The notes: generated by a model not told the origin, from the sequence alone. A stretch of DNA of 64,000 bases from Flavobacterium sp. CECT 9288 (GCF_918731615.1 NZ_OU957226.1:1240001-1304000); one strand, 5' to 3'; numbered from the stretch's first letter, positions 7,148-15,220 are shown. Program-made: numbers and translations.

Positions 7148-8198
7148 ACTCTTTTAGAGACAATGAGATTCTATTTCCATGGAGATCAGTAAGATCAAAT
7201 AGATCTATTAGAATTTTTAAATTCTTATTTTTTAGGTACAATTTATTAATCAATTTTTGCTGGTTTGAGAGTATGATTTTTGGTTCTTGATTTATGTTTT
7301 GTAAAAAATAATCAGCAATATCATAACCTTTTTCTCTTTGATGGGTAGTTCCATTCTTTTCTAATAAATCTGAAATTTGAATGTCAAATCCTTTACTTTT
7401 GAAATGCTCACACTTAGATTTCCAAATTGTAAAAGGACTTCCATTTAATCCATAATTACCTAAATCTGGATACAGAATTATTCTTCGATTTCGCAAAACT
7501 TCCATTTTAAAGTCATTTAAACCATTTAAACTTCCGGCAGCTATCCACTTATATTTTTTGAATAGTATGCTCATTATACATGCTGTTTTTTCAGATTCAA
7601 CGATGGCGACAGTAGTGTCGCAATTATTAATCAAGTGCTCTCCAAAAAAACATTGACTTAAGTTGAAGTTTTTTAGTTCTTGTGATTTTATTTTTATCGA
7701 ATGAATCCAGTTGATGTAGTTAGTTCTTTTGCCAGAAGTATTGTAAATAATAACTTTTCCACCTCTAACATTATATTTTGAATCAACTTGCCAAAAAATG
7801 GTACCAAAATTCCAGAAATTGGCAGTTCCAATTTTATAGTCAAAAGTCATTTTTTCTACCTCTTGACTATCAAATTTTGATTTTAAAAATTCGATAAAAT
7901 TGTTTTCGTTGTAATGCATTAATGTGTTTGTTAAATCAGTTTTATCATGAATCGAAATATCAACTTTTTGATCAAAAGATGGACAAAATTTAATATTCTG
8001 AACATATGGCTGATTGTTATCATTAAAATAAGATCTAGGGGAGTAGTGGTAACCACAATTTATTTCCCTATCACATCTACCAACAAGAGGCGAAACGTAT
8101 TCTTTAGTTTCTAAATCGATATAAAGCACCAACCTTTTTTTATTGCAATTAGGACATTGATGTTTAGTTGATTTTTTCTGCAATGAGTATTTATACAT
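7146..8198 (-). CDS. Zinc-ribbon/Toprim primase-like protein (DUF6371-type)
   Basis: A 350-residue protein with an N-terminal zinc ribbon (Cys15, Cys18, Cys42, Cys48, His51; CPNC then RCDREINCGYH), as in bacterial primases. A degenerate Toprim domain follows at about 195-260, with VESEK (200-204), AAGSLNGL and YPDLG (243-247), where the usual DxD is replaced by PDLG. It probably acts in replication of the excised element together with the DUF3987 ATPase encoded upstream. Whether it can make primers is unclear because there is no obvious complete catalytic core. The DUF label is from memory. Confidence 0.8.
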   Translation of the reverse strand: MYKYSLQKKSTKHQCPNCNKKRLVLYIDLETKEYVSPLVGRCDREINCGYHYSPRSYFNDNNQPYVQNIKFCPSFDQKVDISIHDKTDLTNTLMHYNENNFIEFLKSKFDSQEVEKMTFDYKIGTANFWNFGTIFWQVDSKYNVRGGKVIIYNTSGKRTNYINWIHSIKIKSQELKNFNLSQCFFGEHLINNCDTTVAIVESEKTACIMSILFKKYKWIAAGSLNGLNDFKMEVLRNRRIILYPDLGNYGLNGSPFTIWKSKCEHFKSKGFDIQISDLLEKNGTTHQREKGYDIADYFLQNINQEPKIILSNQQKLINKLYLKNKNLKILIDLFDLTDLHGNRISLSLKE

Positions 8199-8218
8199 AA
8201 TTTATAGTATTGCATTTT

Positions 8219-8421
8219 CTTCACTTTCTTCACTTTTCAGTAATAGTAAGGTTTTACAAGGTTTTATGACTTCATTTTGGCTTCATTTTGACTTCACTTT
8301 ACATTTTTTTGATAAAATGTTAAATTGCACTTTCTTCACTAATATTGCACAAATACATAATTTTAAAACAATGAAAATCAAATAGTTAATACGCAAAGTG
8401 AAGAAAGTGAAGAAAGTGAAG
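8219..8421. repeat. Iteron-like repeat array, candidate replication origin
   Basis: The gap between the primase-like and helicase-like genes carries the 9-bp unit CTTCACTTT repeatedly. There are two tandem perfect copies at 8219-8236. Three copies with an 11-bp period follow at 8270-8302 (two CTTCATTTT variants, then a perfect copy), with a partial copy at 8334-8340. Three perfect tandem copies in inverse orientation (AAAGTGAAG) lie at 8395-8421. A different 9-bp repeat, AAGGTTTTA, occurs at 8248-8256 and 8258-8266. The middle (8303-8394) is AT-rich. Inverted iteron blocks around an AT-rich core, flanked by replication genes, suggest an origin. Confidence 0.6.
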
Positions 8422-8422
8422 T

Positions 8423-9853
8423 CTATACTATTTTTTCATAACTTCCATGTGCAAGCCTTTTGAATAATTTGACGTCTTTTAGATAGGTTTTAAATTGTCT
8501 ATCAGACACTCTAGCTTTTCCTTCAATTAGCTTACAAGCTATTTTTAACCCTTCTGCTGTTGTAAAAGTTTTAGGGAGTTCATTTAGAATATTTTTTTGA
8601 AGTTCTGTGAGAGTTTCGAAATAATTCTTTTTAAGAATCTCTGTTCGTACTTGAATAGCATTATTGTAGAAATAGTCAAATAATTGAATAGCTCCTTTGA
8701 TAGAAGATATATCTACTTGGTTTTTTGATTCGCTTTCTACAGTTGAATAAATAAGTTGAAGAATTAATGCAAATCGAAGTACATATTGTTGCAGTTTTAT
8801 TTCGACGCTTCGTTCATAATCAAAGAAAAACTTATCAGGTCTGTTATTTTGCCATCTGAATAAGTATTCTTTGGCTTCAGTTTCCATCGTAAAAACAGTA
8901 GATATCGTATGATCAGTATCACCCAAATCAATTAGATTATTAATGAGTGTGGTATAATTATTGAATAGTACTTTATTTACTTGTTGGATATTCCAACGCA
9001 ATATTTTCTCATCGTTTGGATAAACAAACAGTAGTCTGTCCATAAAACCATTTGTTGATCCTCCATCCTTTCCAAAATCCTTTAAAACCGAAATTTGAGT
9101 GCTACCAATAACGCTTACGCAAGGATCTTCGAGCCTAAGAGATTTTCCTGAAGCTCTATCTGTTGTAATTTGTGTTCCACTCCATAAACTTAAATATGTT
9201 TCGGCCTCACCTGAACTATTGTAACGGTTAAAATTCTTCAACCATCCATTGAGCTCGTCGACATATATGCAAATTCCTCTCTTGTTGTTACTGTGATTTA
9301 AAACGAGGGCTTCGGGTGTAAAATCGCTAAGTAAATATCTTTTAAAGATTGGTTTTTTTTCTTTGTTTTTATTTTCTGAATTTTCTGAATTTGTTCTTTC
9401 ATATTCAGCTAATTGACTTTCATAATCAGCATATAGTTGGCTCTCTCTATTCTGTATTGGATTAAAGCAAAATTTTAAAGCTTGTGTTTTTGCATCGCCG
9501 GGTTGTCCAACAATTACCATAAATAAGTTTACTTTTTCCTCCCATCCATGTTTTACTTCTAGTTTATGTGATTTACCTATAGAAGCCGAAGCAGCTGAAA
9601 GAATTCCTGCACCAAGATAATCTATCGGAAATAAATGCTTATCATGAATCTCTATAATAATCTCTTGAATGGCTTTTGGATAAATTTCTATTGGAAATAA
9701 GTTTCCTTTATTATCTTTATGTTTCAAATAATCATTTTCCAAATCCACCAGGTCAATTCGTCCTTCTATTTGATTATCTTTGTGTTGCGATTCAAAGATT
9801 TTACCCTTTTTACTCTCAGGAGTAAAAGGGGTATTATTTTTTAAGTTGACCAT
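8423..9853 (-). CDS. DUF3987-family helicase/primase-like ATPase
   Basis: A 476-residue protein with a P-loop variant GQPGDAKT (116-123) and a Walker B-like ICIYVDELNGW (194-204), followed by a helical C-terminal half. DUF3987 proteins are found in plasmids, phages and integrative elements and are thought to act as replicative helicase-like ATPases. It starts 2 bp after the HTH gene ends, so the two are co-transcribed. It ends beside the iteron array. The linker at 155-168 is low-complexity (NSENSENKNKEKK). Confidence 0.85.
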   Translation of the reverse strand: MVNLKNNTPFTPESKKGKIFESQHKDNQIEGRIDLVDLENDYLKHKDNKGNLFPIEIYPKAIQEIIIEIHDKHLFPIDYLGAGILSAASASIGKSHKLEVKHGWEEKVNLFMVIVGQPGDAKTQALKFCFNPIQNRESQLYADYESQLAEYERTNSENSENKNKEKKPIFKRYLLSDFTPEALVLNHSNNKRGICIYVDELNGWLKNFNRYNSSGEAETYLSLWSGTQITTDRASGKSLRLEDPCVSVIGSTQISVLKDFGKDGGSTNGFMDRLLFVYPNDEKILRWNIQQVNKVLFNNYTTLINNLIDLGDTDHTISTVFTMETEAKEYLFRWQNNRPDKFFFDYERSVEIKLQQYVLRFALILQLIYSTVESESKNQVDISSIKGAIQLFDYFYNNAIQVRTEILKKNYFETLTELQKNILNELPKTFTTAEGLKIACKLIEGKARVSDRQFKTYLKDVKLFKRLAHGSYEKIV

Positions 9854-9855
9854 TT

Positions 9856-10140
9856 TTATACCTTTTTATTGGTATAAATAACTGCTTCTTGTTTAAGTTG
9901 AGAAACAGATTTTGATTTGTTTTGTAACAGCCATTCGTCAATCTCAGTTTTAGTAAAGAAGAGGGTTCTGTTATTGGGTTTCGAGTAGGGGAGTATATTA
10001 GTATGTACTAGTTTATATACATAACTTTTTGAGAACCCCGTGTAGTTTACAACATCGTCAACAGTGAAGATTTGTTTGTTTGTCCCAATGATTAATTTCT
10101 CTAATTGGGTTAATTTCTGAATAATTGCATTGCTTTCCAT
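9856..10140 (-). CDS. Excisionase/AlpA-like HTH protein
   Basis: A 94-residue protein with a MerR-like winged helix-turn-helix of the HTH_17 type at about residues 24-75 (FTVDDVVNYTGFSKSYVYKL, then LFFTKTEIDEWL). Proteins of this type in integrative elements act as excisionases or as regulators of the replication/excision genes. It lies directly before the DUF3987 gene with a 2-bp gap. Three GTTAAY repeats just upstream (10197-10219) may be its binding sites. Confidence 0.85.
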   Translation of the reverse strand: MESNAIIQKLTQLEKLIIGTNKQIFTVDDVVNYTGFSKSYVYKLVHTNILPYSKPNNRTLFFTKTEIDEWLLQNKSKSVSQLKQEAVIYTNKKV

Positions 10141-10196
10141 AAGTGATATGTTTTATCGTTATGGTAGCAAATGTCAATAAAGTAAAATTTGGAAAG

Positions 10197-10219
10197 GTTA
10201 ACTTGTTAATGTAGTTAAC
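10197..10219. promoter_or_regulatory. Candidate operator: three GTTAAY repeats
   Basis: GTTAAC (10197-10202), GTTAAT (10205-10210) and GTTAAC (10214-10219) follow one another with 8- and 9-bp steps, upstream of the HTH gene and downstream of the gene ending at 10230. Each GTTAAC is itself a palindrome. The repeats could bind the adjacent HTH protein. This is inferred from position only. Confidence 0.35.
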
Positions 10220-10229
10220 TATATTTCTA

Positions 10230-11216
10230 TTACTTAAAAATTGATTCTATTAGTTTATAATTTTTGGGTTGCATTCCGCTTTTAGAAACTGAAACATAAA
10301 TTGATTTAGCTTTTATCTTACCATTTTTATTTTCAATTTTCCCCAAAAGCTCAATAGAGGTTAAGTTTATTTTAATATTTAAAAATTTATAAATAGAGTT
10401 AATAAAAAAATTGAATTGGATATTGTCCATATTAAAGTAAACGATTGAGTTATGAGATTCACTATCACTTGTAAAAACTTTTATAAAGTCTTCTTCAGAG
10501 GTTTTTTCTTGGTCAATGAACATGTGTTTTTCCAAACCAAAATATATTTTTTTTAAAATTTTATTGTCAATGTTTAATAAGGATCTTTCATTGGTGAAGT
10601 TTGGTTTTGAAAGGATTTCAATTTTTTCTTCTAGACCATCAATTGTCATAGAAATATGATTTTCAAAATCTTCCAATGCTTTTTTTATTAAAACAAAGAC
10701 ACCCAATCTTTTATCGTTGTAATTATTTTTATTCTCACAAAAATTAGTAAATAAATACTTAGCACTTAAAAGATCATGCCACATATCATTTAAAACTCTA
10801 TCACTCAAAACCGTAAGTTTCCTTATTTTGGATTGTTTTGAGAATTCAGTAGTTTCAAATATATAGTTAATTAAAAGATCTAATTCATATGTACAATTTA
10901 AATATGCTTTTACTTCTCCCATAAATATCTTCTCGAAGTAAGGGTCATCAATAAGTCTAAGTGTGTAATCATGAAATTGATTTTTTGGTTGTACTTCAAA
11001 GTCCAGATAAAAAAAATAATTGAGAGTATCAATAGTAAGGGGATCGTCATTCCTGTATAGTGTGACATCAACAAGAAGGGTTAAAAACTGAAATTCATTA
11101 AATTTATTTATTTTCCTTTTGATGGATAAGTTTTCCTTAGGATCTTTACAATTATTTTTTAAGTATTTAGCAAATTGATCGTGATTTTTTGAATATTTGA
11201 AATATGAATATATCAT
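10230..11216 (-). CDS. Unknown protein coupled to the integrase gene
   Basis: A 328-residue, lysine- and phenylalanine-rich, mostly helical protein with no signal peptide, membrane segment or metal motif. The C-terminal 60 residues (from INLTSIELLGKIENK to YKLIESIF) contain a possible HTH-like helical pair. Its start is 4 bp after the integrase stop, so the two are translated from one transcript. Position and size recall RteC-like regulators of Bacteroides conjugative transposons, but I could not see the conserved RteC sequence and do not claim it. A role in excision control is possible. Confidence 0.7.
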   Translation of the reverse strand: MIYSYFKYSKNHDQFAKYLKNNCKDPKENLSIKRKINKFNEFQFLTLLVDVTLYRNDDPLTIDTLNYFFYLDFEVQPKNQFHDYTLRLIDDPYFEKIFMGEVKAYLNCTYELDLLINYIFETTEFSKQSKIRKLTVLSDRVLNDMWHDLLSAKYLFTNFCENKNNYNDKRLGVFVLIKKALEDFENHISMTIDGLEEKIEILSKPNFTNERSLLNIDNKILKKIYFGLEKHMFIDQEKTSEEDFIKVFTSDSESHNSIVYFNMDNIQFNFFINSIYKFLNIKINLTSIELLGKIENKNGKIKAKSIYVSVSKSGMQPKNYKLIESIFK

Positions 11217-11220
11217 AATA

Positions 11221-12351
11221 TTAAAGTTTAATATTTGGTATTAAATTAGCAGCTTCCTTCATTTTTTGATCAACAATTTTTGCATAAATTGCGGTTGTGC
11301 GAATTTCTCTGTGTCCAAGTCTTTTAGATACAGTGTAAATGTCTGCCCCATTTTCAAGTAAAAGAACAGCATTCGTGTGCCTGGCGCTGTGAAACGTTAT
11401 ATGTTTTGATATTCCTGCTCGATTACACCAACGTACTATTTCATTATTGTATACAGCACTGTATTTTAGGCCTTTAAAAACTCTTTCTGATGGGTCTTGT
11501 CGTTCTCCAAACAACTCTCTGATTTGATTTGAAATATACAGATATTCAACTCCTTCAGTTTTTTGCTGACGAAAATTTATTCTACTAACTCCATTGTCTT
11601 CATCCCTTACTTCTGACCAAACTAAAGTATTTATGTCGCTCCACCTAAGACCTGACAATGCAGATGCAATAAAGGCTCGTTTTAAAATTTCATATTTGCA
11701 AGGAGTATTAGCTAGTGATTGTAGCTCTTGATGCGTTAGATATTCTCTTTGACTTTCAGCTTGTTCAAATGATTTTGTTTTCGAAGCATAATTTATTGAT
11801 AAATAGCCATCATCAAATGCAGCTCTTAGACAAGCTTTGAACTTGTTATAATAAGAATATTTTGAATTAAGTGACAGAGGTGTATCACTTTTTGTTTTAG
11901 CTTCTTTGTCAAAGTACAAACGCACTCGCTTGACAAAGTTCTCATCAACTTCATCAAATGTAAGATTTGATGAAATACATCTTTTTAGATGTAGAGAAGT
12001 TGCCGTCCAGTTCCCGTAGTTTTTAGGAGAGTCAATTTTTTCCTCCGTTTTCTCTATAAAGTAATCTAAAAACAATCTTTTTGACTTAGAAGTGTTTTTG
12101 ATGTCAAATTTACCTTGAAAGTATTCTGCTTTACGGATAGATAATATTTGTTCACTTAAAGTGTCAATTTCTTTATTCTCTTTCTTTTCGGTGGCAGTTT
12201 TGGGTTCTTGATGTGGATACAACTTTAAGTACTCAAAATCTCTTAAGTGAATCCTTTTACCATCCATGTTTATAGTAGAGCCTTTGTAGTACTCTAGGTA
12301 TAAACTGAACTTGCCATTTTGTAACTTCTTTTTCTTTAAAGTGATATTCAT
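11221..12351 (-). CDS. int: Tyrosine recombinase (integrase) of the mobile element
   Basis: Site-specific recombinase of 376 residues. An N-terminal arm-type DNA-binding domain (about 1-60) is followed by a SAM-like core-binding domain (about 90-190) and the catalytic domain (200-370). All catalytic residues are visible: Arg236 (SGLRWSD), Lys264 (RQQKT), His321 and Arg324 (HSARH), His347 (RLGHRE) and Tyr356 (TAIYAKI). It is transcribed away from mnmE and lies 148 bp from its 3' end, the usual place for an integrase next to its attachment site. Repeats just upstream of its start may be arm-type sites. Confidence 0.95.
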   Translation of the reverse strand: MNITLKKKKLQNGKFSLYLEYYKGSTINMDGKRIHLRDFEYLKLYPHQEPKTATEKKENKEIDTLSEQILSIRKAEYFQGKFDIKNTSKSKRLFLDYFIEKTEEKIDSPKNYGNWTATSLHLKRCISSNLTFDEVDENFVKRVRLYFDKEAKTKSDTPLSLNSKYSYYNKFKACLRAAFDDGYLSINYASKTKSFEQAESQREYLTHQELQSLANTPCKYEILKRAFIASALSGLRWSDINTLVWSEVRDEDNGVSRINFRQQKTEGVEYLYISNQIRELFGERQDPSERVFKGLKYSAVYNNEIVRWCNRAGISKHITFHSARHTNAVLLLENGADIYTVSKRLGHREIRTTAIYAKIVDQKMKEAANLIPNIKL

Positions 12352-12392
12352 AGGTGTACATTTTTACACCTTTTTAGTCCTGAGGTGTACAT
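12352..12392. repeat. AGGTGTACAT repeats upstream of int, candidate arm sites or operator
   Basis: AGGTGTACAT occurs directly repeated at 12352-12361 and 12383-12392. The first copy also forms a perfect 7-bp inverted repeat with TACACCT at 12365-12371 (6-nt loop). The cluster touches the integrase start codon and lies between int and the mnmE junction. It could contain integrase arm-type binding sites and/or the int operator. Confidence 0.45.
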
Positions 12393-12499
12393 CGAGTGTA
12401 ACAAATGTATGAATTAAAGTTATTACAAGAAAGCCATAATACAGTTAAATCAATGGTAGTCAAGTTATAGAAAGTTAAGAATACTTAAAGAAAGTGCTT

Positions 12500-12517
12500 T
12501 TATTTCCCGATACAGAA
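12500..12517 (-). other. Probable attachment core at the mnmE 3' end
   Basis: The last 18 bp of mnmE, including its stop codon, read TTCTGTATCGGGAAATAA on the coding strand. The known attB core of Salmonella genomic island 1, at the 3' end of trmE, is TTCTGTATTGGGAAGTAA, differing at only two positions. The integrase gene lies directly beyond. Integration here would restore an intact mnmE end, consistent with the normal FCIGK terminus. The second copy, expected at the far end of the element, is not present in the window. Confidence 0.55.
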
Positions 12518-13903
12518 ATTCGCAAATATGTTCCCCAGTAATTCATCATTAGTCACCTGACCGGTAATCATCCCGAAATGGTATAATGCTTCGCGGATAT
12601 CAAGCGCCATTAAGTCGCTAGAAAGGTTGGTTTCAAGCGCGTATTTTACTTTGCTAATCTCATCAAGTGCTTTTAATAAGGAATCATAATGACGGGTGTT
12701 GGTCACAATGGTTTCGTTGTTGCGCAACGCACCGGTGTTGACAAAGGAAAGCAATTGGTTTTTGAGCTCGTCAACCCCTTCTTTATTTTTGGCGCTCAAA
12801 AGTAGTATTTCTGGAATTTCTTTCTTGATATGCTCAATCTCATTATCGGAATATAAATCTTTTTTATTTCCGATAATAATCAAGGGCTTCAAGGGAAATT
12901 GGTTCTTAATTTTCTCAAATTCAATCTGAACCTCTTTGATATTTTCAGCATCAAGAGTTCCTCCTTTGGGGGTTAGCGGGCTCAAATACAAAACCACTTG
13001 CGCTTGCTCTATTTTCTCAAAAGTTTTTTGTATGCCAATGCTTTCTACGTAGTCTTTGGTTTCTCGAATACCAGCTGTGTCAATAAATCTAAAACCAATG
13101 CCGCCAATGACTAATTCGTCTTCGATGGTGTCCCGCGTTGTTCCTGCAATGTGAGATACAATGGCGCGTTCTTCGTTGAGTAAAGCATTCAAAAGCGTCG
13201 ATTTTCCTACGTTGGGTTCACCCACAATGGCAACAGGAATTCCGTTTTTAATAACGTTACCCACTGCAAAGGAATCAATCAAACGTTTCAATACAAATTC
13301 AATTCGATTCAATAATTCATGAAACTGGGTTCTGTCAGCAAACTCTACATCTTCCTCGGCAAAGTCTAATTCAAGTTCGATAAGCGAAGCAAAGTTTAAA
13401 AGTTCCTCTCTCAATTTGGCAATTTCGTTCGAGAAACCACCACGCATTTGCTGCATCGCAATTTGATGGCTGGCTTCATTGTCTGACGAAATCAAATCGG
13501 CAACAGCCTCGGCTTGGGATAAATCCAGTTTTCCGTTCAAGAAAGCACGTAGGGTAAACTCACCTGCATCGGCCATTCGGCATCCTTTTCTGAGCAATAA
13601 TTGAATAATTTGTTGCTGAATATACGTTGATCCGTGACAAGAAATTTCTATGGTATTTTCGCCAGTATAGGAATTAGGTCCTTTGAAAACAGAAACTAAT
13701 ACTTCATCGAGCGTTTTGGAACCATCCACAATATGACCTAAATGAAGGGTGTGGGTTTTTTGAGTGACTAAGTTTTTATTTTTTATGGATTTAAAAACAC
13801 TATCAGCAATAGGAATAGCATCTTGACCAGAAATTCGTATTATGGCAATTGCTCCGGCACCAGATGGTGTGGCAAGGGCAACAATGGAGTCTTGAGGAAT
13901 CAT
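12500..13903 (-). CDS. mnmE: tRNA uridine-5-carboxymethylaminomethyl(34) synthesis GTPase MnmE
   Basis: GTPase that works with MnmG to modify the wobble uridine of certain tRNAs. The 467-residue protein has the N-terminal folate-binding domain (about 1-120), a helical domain, and an inserted Ras-like G domain with GEPNVGKS (228-235), GTTRDT (254-259) and DTAG (275-278). The C-terminal FCIGK (463-467) carries the conserved catalytic Cys464. Length and ends are normal, so the neighbouring mobile element has not damaged it. A good promoter lies just upstream. Confidence 0.98.
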   Translation of the reverse strand: MIPQDSIVALATPSGAGAIAIIRISGQDAIPIADSVFKSIKNKNLVTQKTHTLHLGHIVDGSKTLDEVLVSVFKGPNSYTGENTIEISCHGSTYIQQQIIQLLLRKGCRMADAGEFTLRAFLNGKLDLSQAEAVADLISSDNEASHQIAMQQMRGGFSNEIAKLREELLNFASLIELELDFAEEDVEFADRTQFHELLNRIEFVLKRLIDSFAVGNVIKNGIPVAIVGEPNVGKSTLLNALLNEERAIVSHIAGTTRDTIEDELVIGGIGFRFIDTAGIRETKDYVESIGIQKTFEKIEQAQVVLYLSPLTPKGGTLDAENIKEVQIEFEKIKNQFPLKPLIIIGNKKDLYSDNEIEHIKKEIPEILLLSAKNKEGVDELKNQLLSFVNTGALRNNETIVTNTRHYDSLLKALDEISKVKYALETNLSSDLMALDIREALYHFGMITGQVTNDELLGNIFANFCIGK

Positions 13904-13920
13904 TTTGATTTATTTTTATA

Positions 13921-13950
13921 CAAAAGTAACCAAAATTGGTGGGAGCGCAA
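13921..13950 (-). promoter_or_regulatory. mnmE promoter
   Basis: On the minus strand a TTG (13948-13950) is followed after 19 bp by TACTTTTG (13921-13928), a full match to the Bacteroidota TTG / TAnnTTTG promoter form, ending about 17 bp before the mnmE ATG. Confidence 0.6.
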
Positions 13951-14031
13951 GACAACTGCCTTACTGAAAAAAAAATTGAAAATAGTGATGCTAGTATGAC
14001 AAATATCATACTTCTAGCGCAAGTAAGAGTT

Positions 14032-14039
14032 TATCTTTG
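14032..14039 (+). promoter_or_regulatory. -7 promoter box of the universal stress protein gene
   Basis: TATCTTTG matches TAnnTTTG and lies 32 bp before the ATG at 14072. No clear -33 TTG was found at the usual distance. Confidence 0.45.
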
Positions 14040-14071
14040 TTACAACAACTAATCTTTTAACTACACATGCT

Positions 14072-14911
14072 ATGAAAAAAATTCTTTTCCCTACCGATTT
14101 TTCACCTGTTGCCACAAATGCTTTTGTACATGCCTTAAAGTTTGCAAATACAGTAAAAGCTGAAATCGTATTGTTGCACACCTTTGATGCGCCTAGTTTT
14201 GACAGTTCGTTTTTTCCACCTAATTACACCATTTTATACAACTCAGTCGAGTTGACTAATTTTGAACAGTTCAAAGATGAGGTTCCTAAATTGCGCGCCA
14301 TTGCAGAAGAACGCAATTTGCAGCACATTACATTATCGCATAGATTGACTGAAGGCGATTTGACTTCTTGTATTTTTGATATTACGCAAGACGAAGATAT
14401 TGATTTTATTGTCATGGGAACAAATGGAGTGCAAGGTTGGGACGATTTTTTTGCGGGCACCAATACGGCAAACATTATAACTGACGGAACTGTTCCCGTA
14501 TTGTGCGTTCCTGGGGATGCTGAATACAGACCCATTCACCAAATTTGTTTTACGACTCGTTTTAGAAAAAAAGACAAAAAAGCTTTAAAACAAGTTTTAG
14601 CTATAGCGCGCAAAACAGGAGCCAAAGTAAAATGTTTGTATGTAAAAACAGCTAGTTCTGATGTTACCAAAGATACGATTAAAGCTTGGGAAGATGAGTT
14701 TAGTGCCGAACCAGTAGAATTTCACGTTATGATTAGCGATGATGTACAAGGTTCTATTTACGATTTTATTCAGCAAAAAGACATTGATATACTCACTTTG
14801 TTGCATTACAAAAGAAGCTTTTTAGCGGGTATTTTCAATTCGAGTTTAACCCGAAAAATGGCCAATTACACTGATTTACCAATTTTAGCCATTCCTGCTG
14901 ATATAGAATAG
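14072..14911 (+). CDS. Universal stress protein with tandem Usp domains
   Basis: A 279-residue cytoplasmic protein with two UspA domains, about 1-142 and 150-279. The first carries the ATP-binding signature G-2X-G-9X-G(S/T) as Gly116, Gly119 and Gly129-Thr130, so it probably binds ATP. The second (from QICFTTRFRKKDKKALKQVL) lacks this signature. Such proteins promote survival under starvation or other stress. It is transcribed divergently from mnmE as a single gene. Confidence 0.93.
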   Translation: MKKILFPTDFSPVATNAFVHALKFANTVKAEIVLLHTFDAPSFDSSFFPPNYTILYNSVELTNFEQFKDEVPKLRAIAEERNLQHITLSHRLTEGDLTSCIFDITQDEDIDFIVMGTNGVQGWDDFFAGTNTANIITDGTVPVLCVPGDAEYRPIHQICFTTRFRKKDKKALKQVLAIARKTGAKVKCLYVKTASSDVTKDTIKAWEDEFSAEPVEFHVMISDDVQGSIYDFIQQKDIDILTLLHYKRSFLAGIFNSSLTRKMANYTDLPILAIPADIE

Positions 14912-15088
14912 AAAAGAGCGGTTTTGTGGTATAATTTTAATAGTTGCTTGTATTGTTTTTCGAATTTAAAATGGTTCGACAGGAATTGTTTGATCCAATG
15001 AAAGTTATAAAAACGAAGCAGTTTATGAGAGTATCATATTTCAAAGCCTTTTGATTTTATAAACGTTTGCATAAATTACAATTGAAAT

Positions 15089-15176
15089 CATCTCAATAAT
15101 GCAGCAATGGAGCTTCTAAAGTTATAGATATTGCGCGACTTGTAGTATAGCGGCTCCATTGCTTTTAATTGAGATG
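15089..15176. repeat. 88-nt hairpin with 9- and 11-bp perfect stems
   Basis: CATCTCAAT (15089-15097) pairs with ATTGAGATG (15168-15176). Further in, AGCAATGGAGC (15103-15113) pairs perfectly with GCTCCATTGCT (15153-15163). Small asymmetric internal loops (5 and 4 nt) separate the stems, and the apical loop has 39 nt. There is no T-run after it, and it lies upstream of a promoter box, so an ordinary terminator is unlikely. It could be a MITE-like remnant, a small RNA or a protein-binding site. Confidence 0.6.
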
Positions 15177-15194
15177 GATAGGGAACTAATTTAC

Positions 15195-15202
15195 TATATT
15201 TG
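15195..15202 (+). promoter_or_regulatory. -7 promoter box of the MutS-like gene
   Basis: TATATTTG matches TAnnTTTG and ends 18 bp before the ATG at 15221. The nearest upstream TTG (15169-15171) lies inside the right arm of the hairpin, 23 bp away, slightly far for a -33 element. Confidence 0.45.
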
Positions 15203-15220
15203 TAAATCATCAATTAAAAT

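Larger units (their letters stand above)
14912..15220. other. Intergenic region holding a long hairpin
   Basis: No ORF or tRNA is visible. The segment contains the large inverted repeat at 15089-15176 (listed separately) and a -7 box TATATTTG (15195-15202) 18 bp before the downstream ATG. The first 170 bp after the stress-protein stop have no recognisable signal and no strong terminator. Confidence 0.5.

Noticed and set aside
8219..8421. Repeat array as a CRISPR or simple microsatellite
   Set aside because: Units are 9-11 bp, partly tandem and partly inverted, without spacer-repeat structure; no cas genes are present.
10230..11216. RteC regulator
   Set aside because: Position and size are suggestive, but the conserved RteC core was not visible, so only an unknown protein is called.
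13803..14009. ORF overlapping the mnmE start
   Set aside because: Frame-shifted shadow of mnmE and its promoter, Cys/Ser-rich and with no plausible start context.
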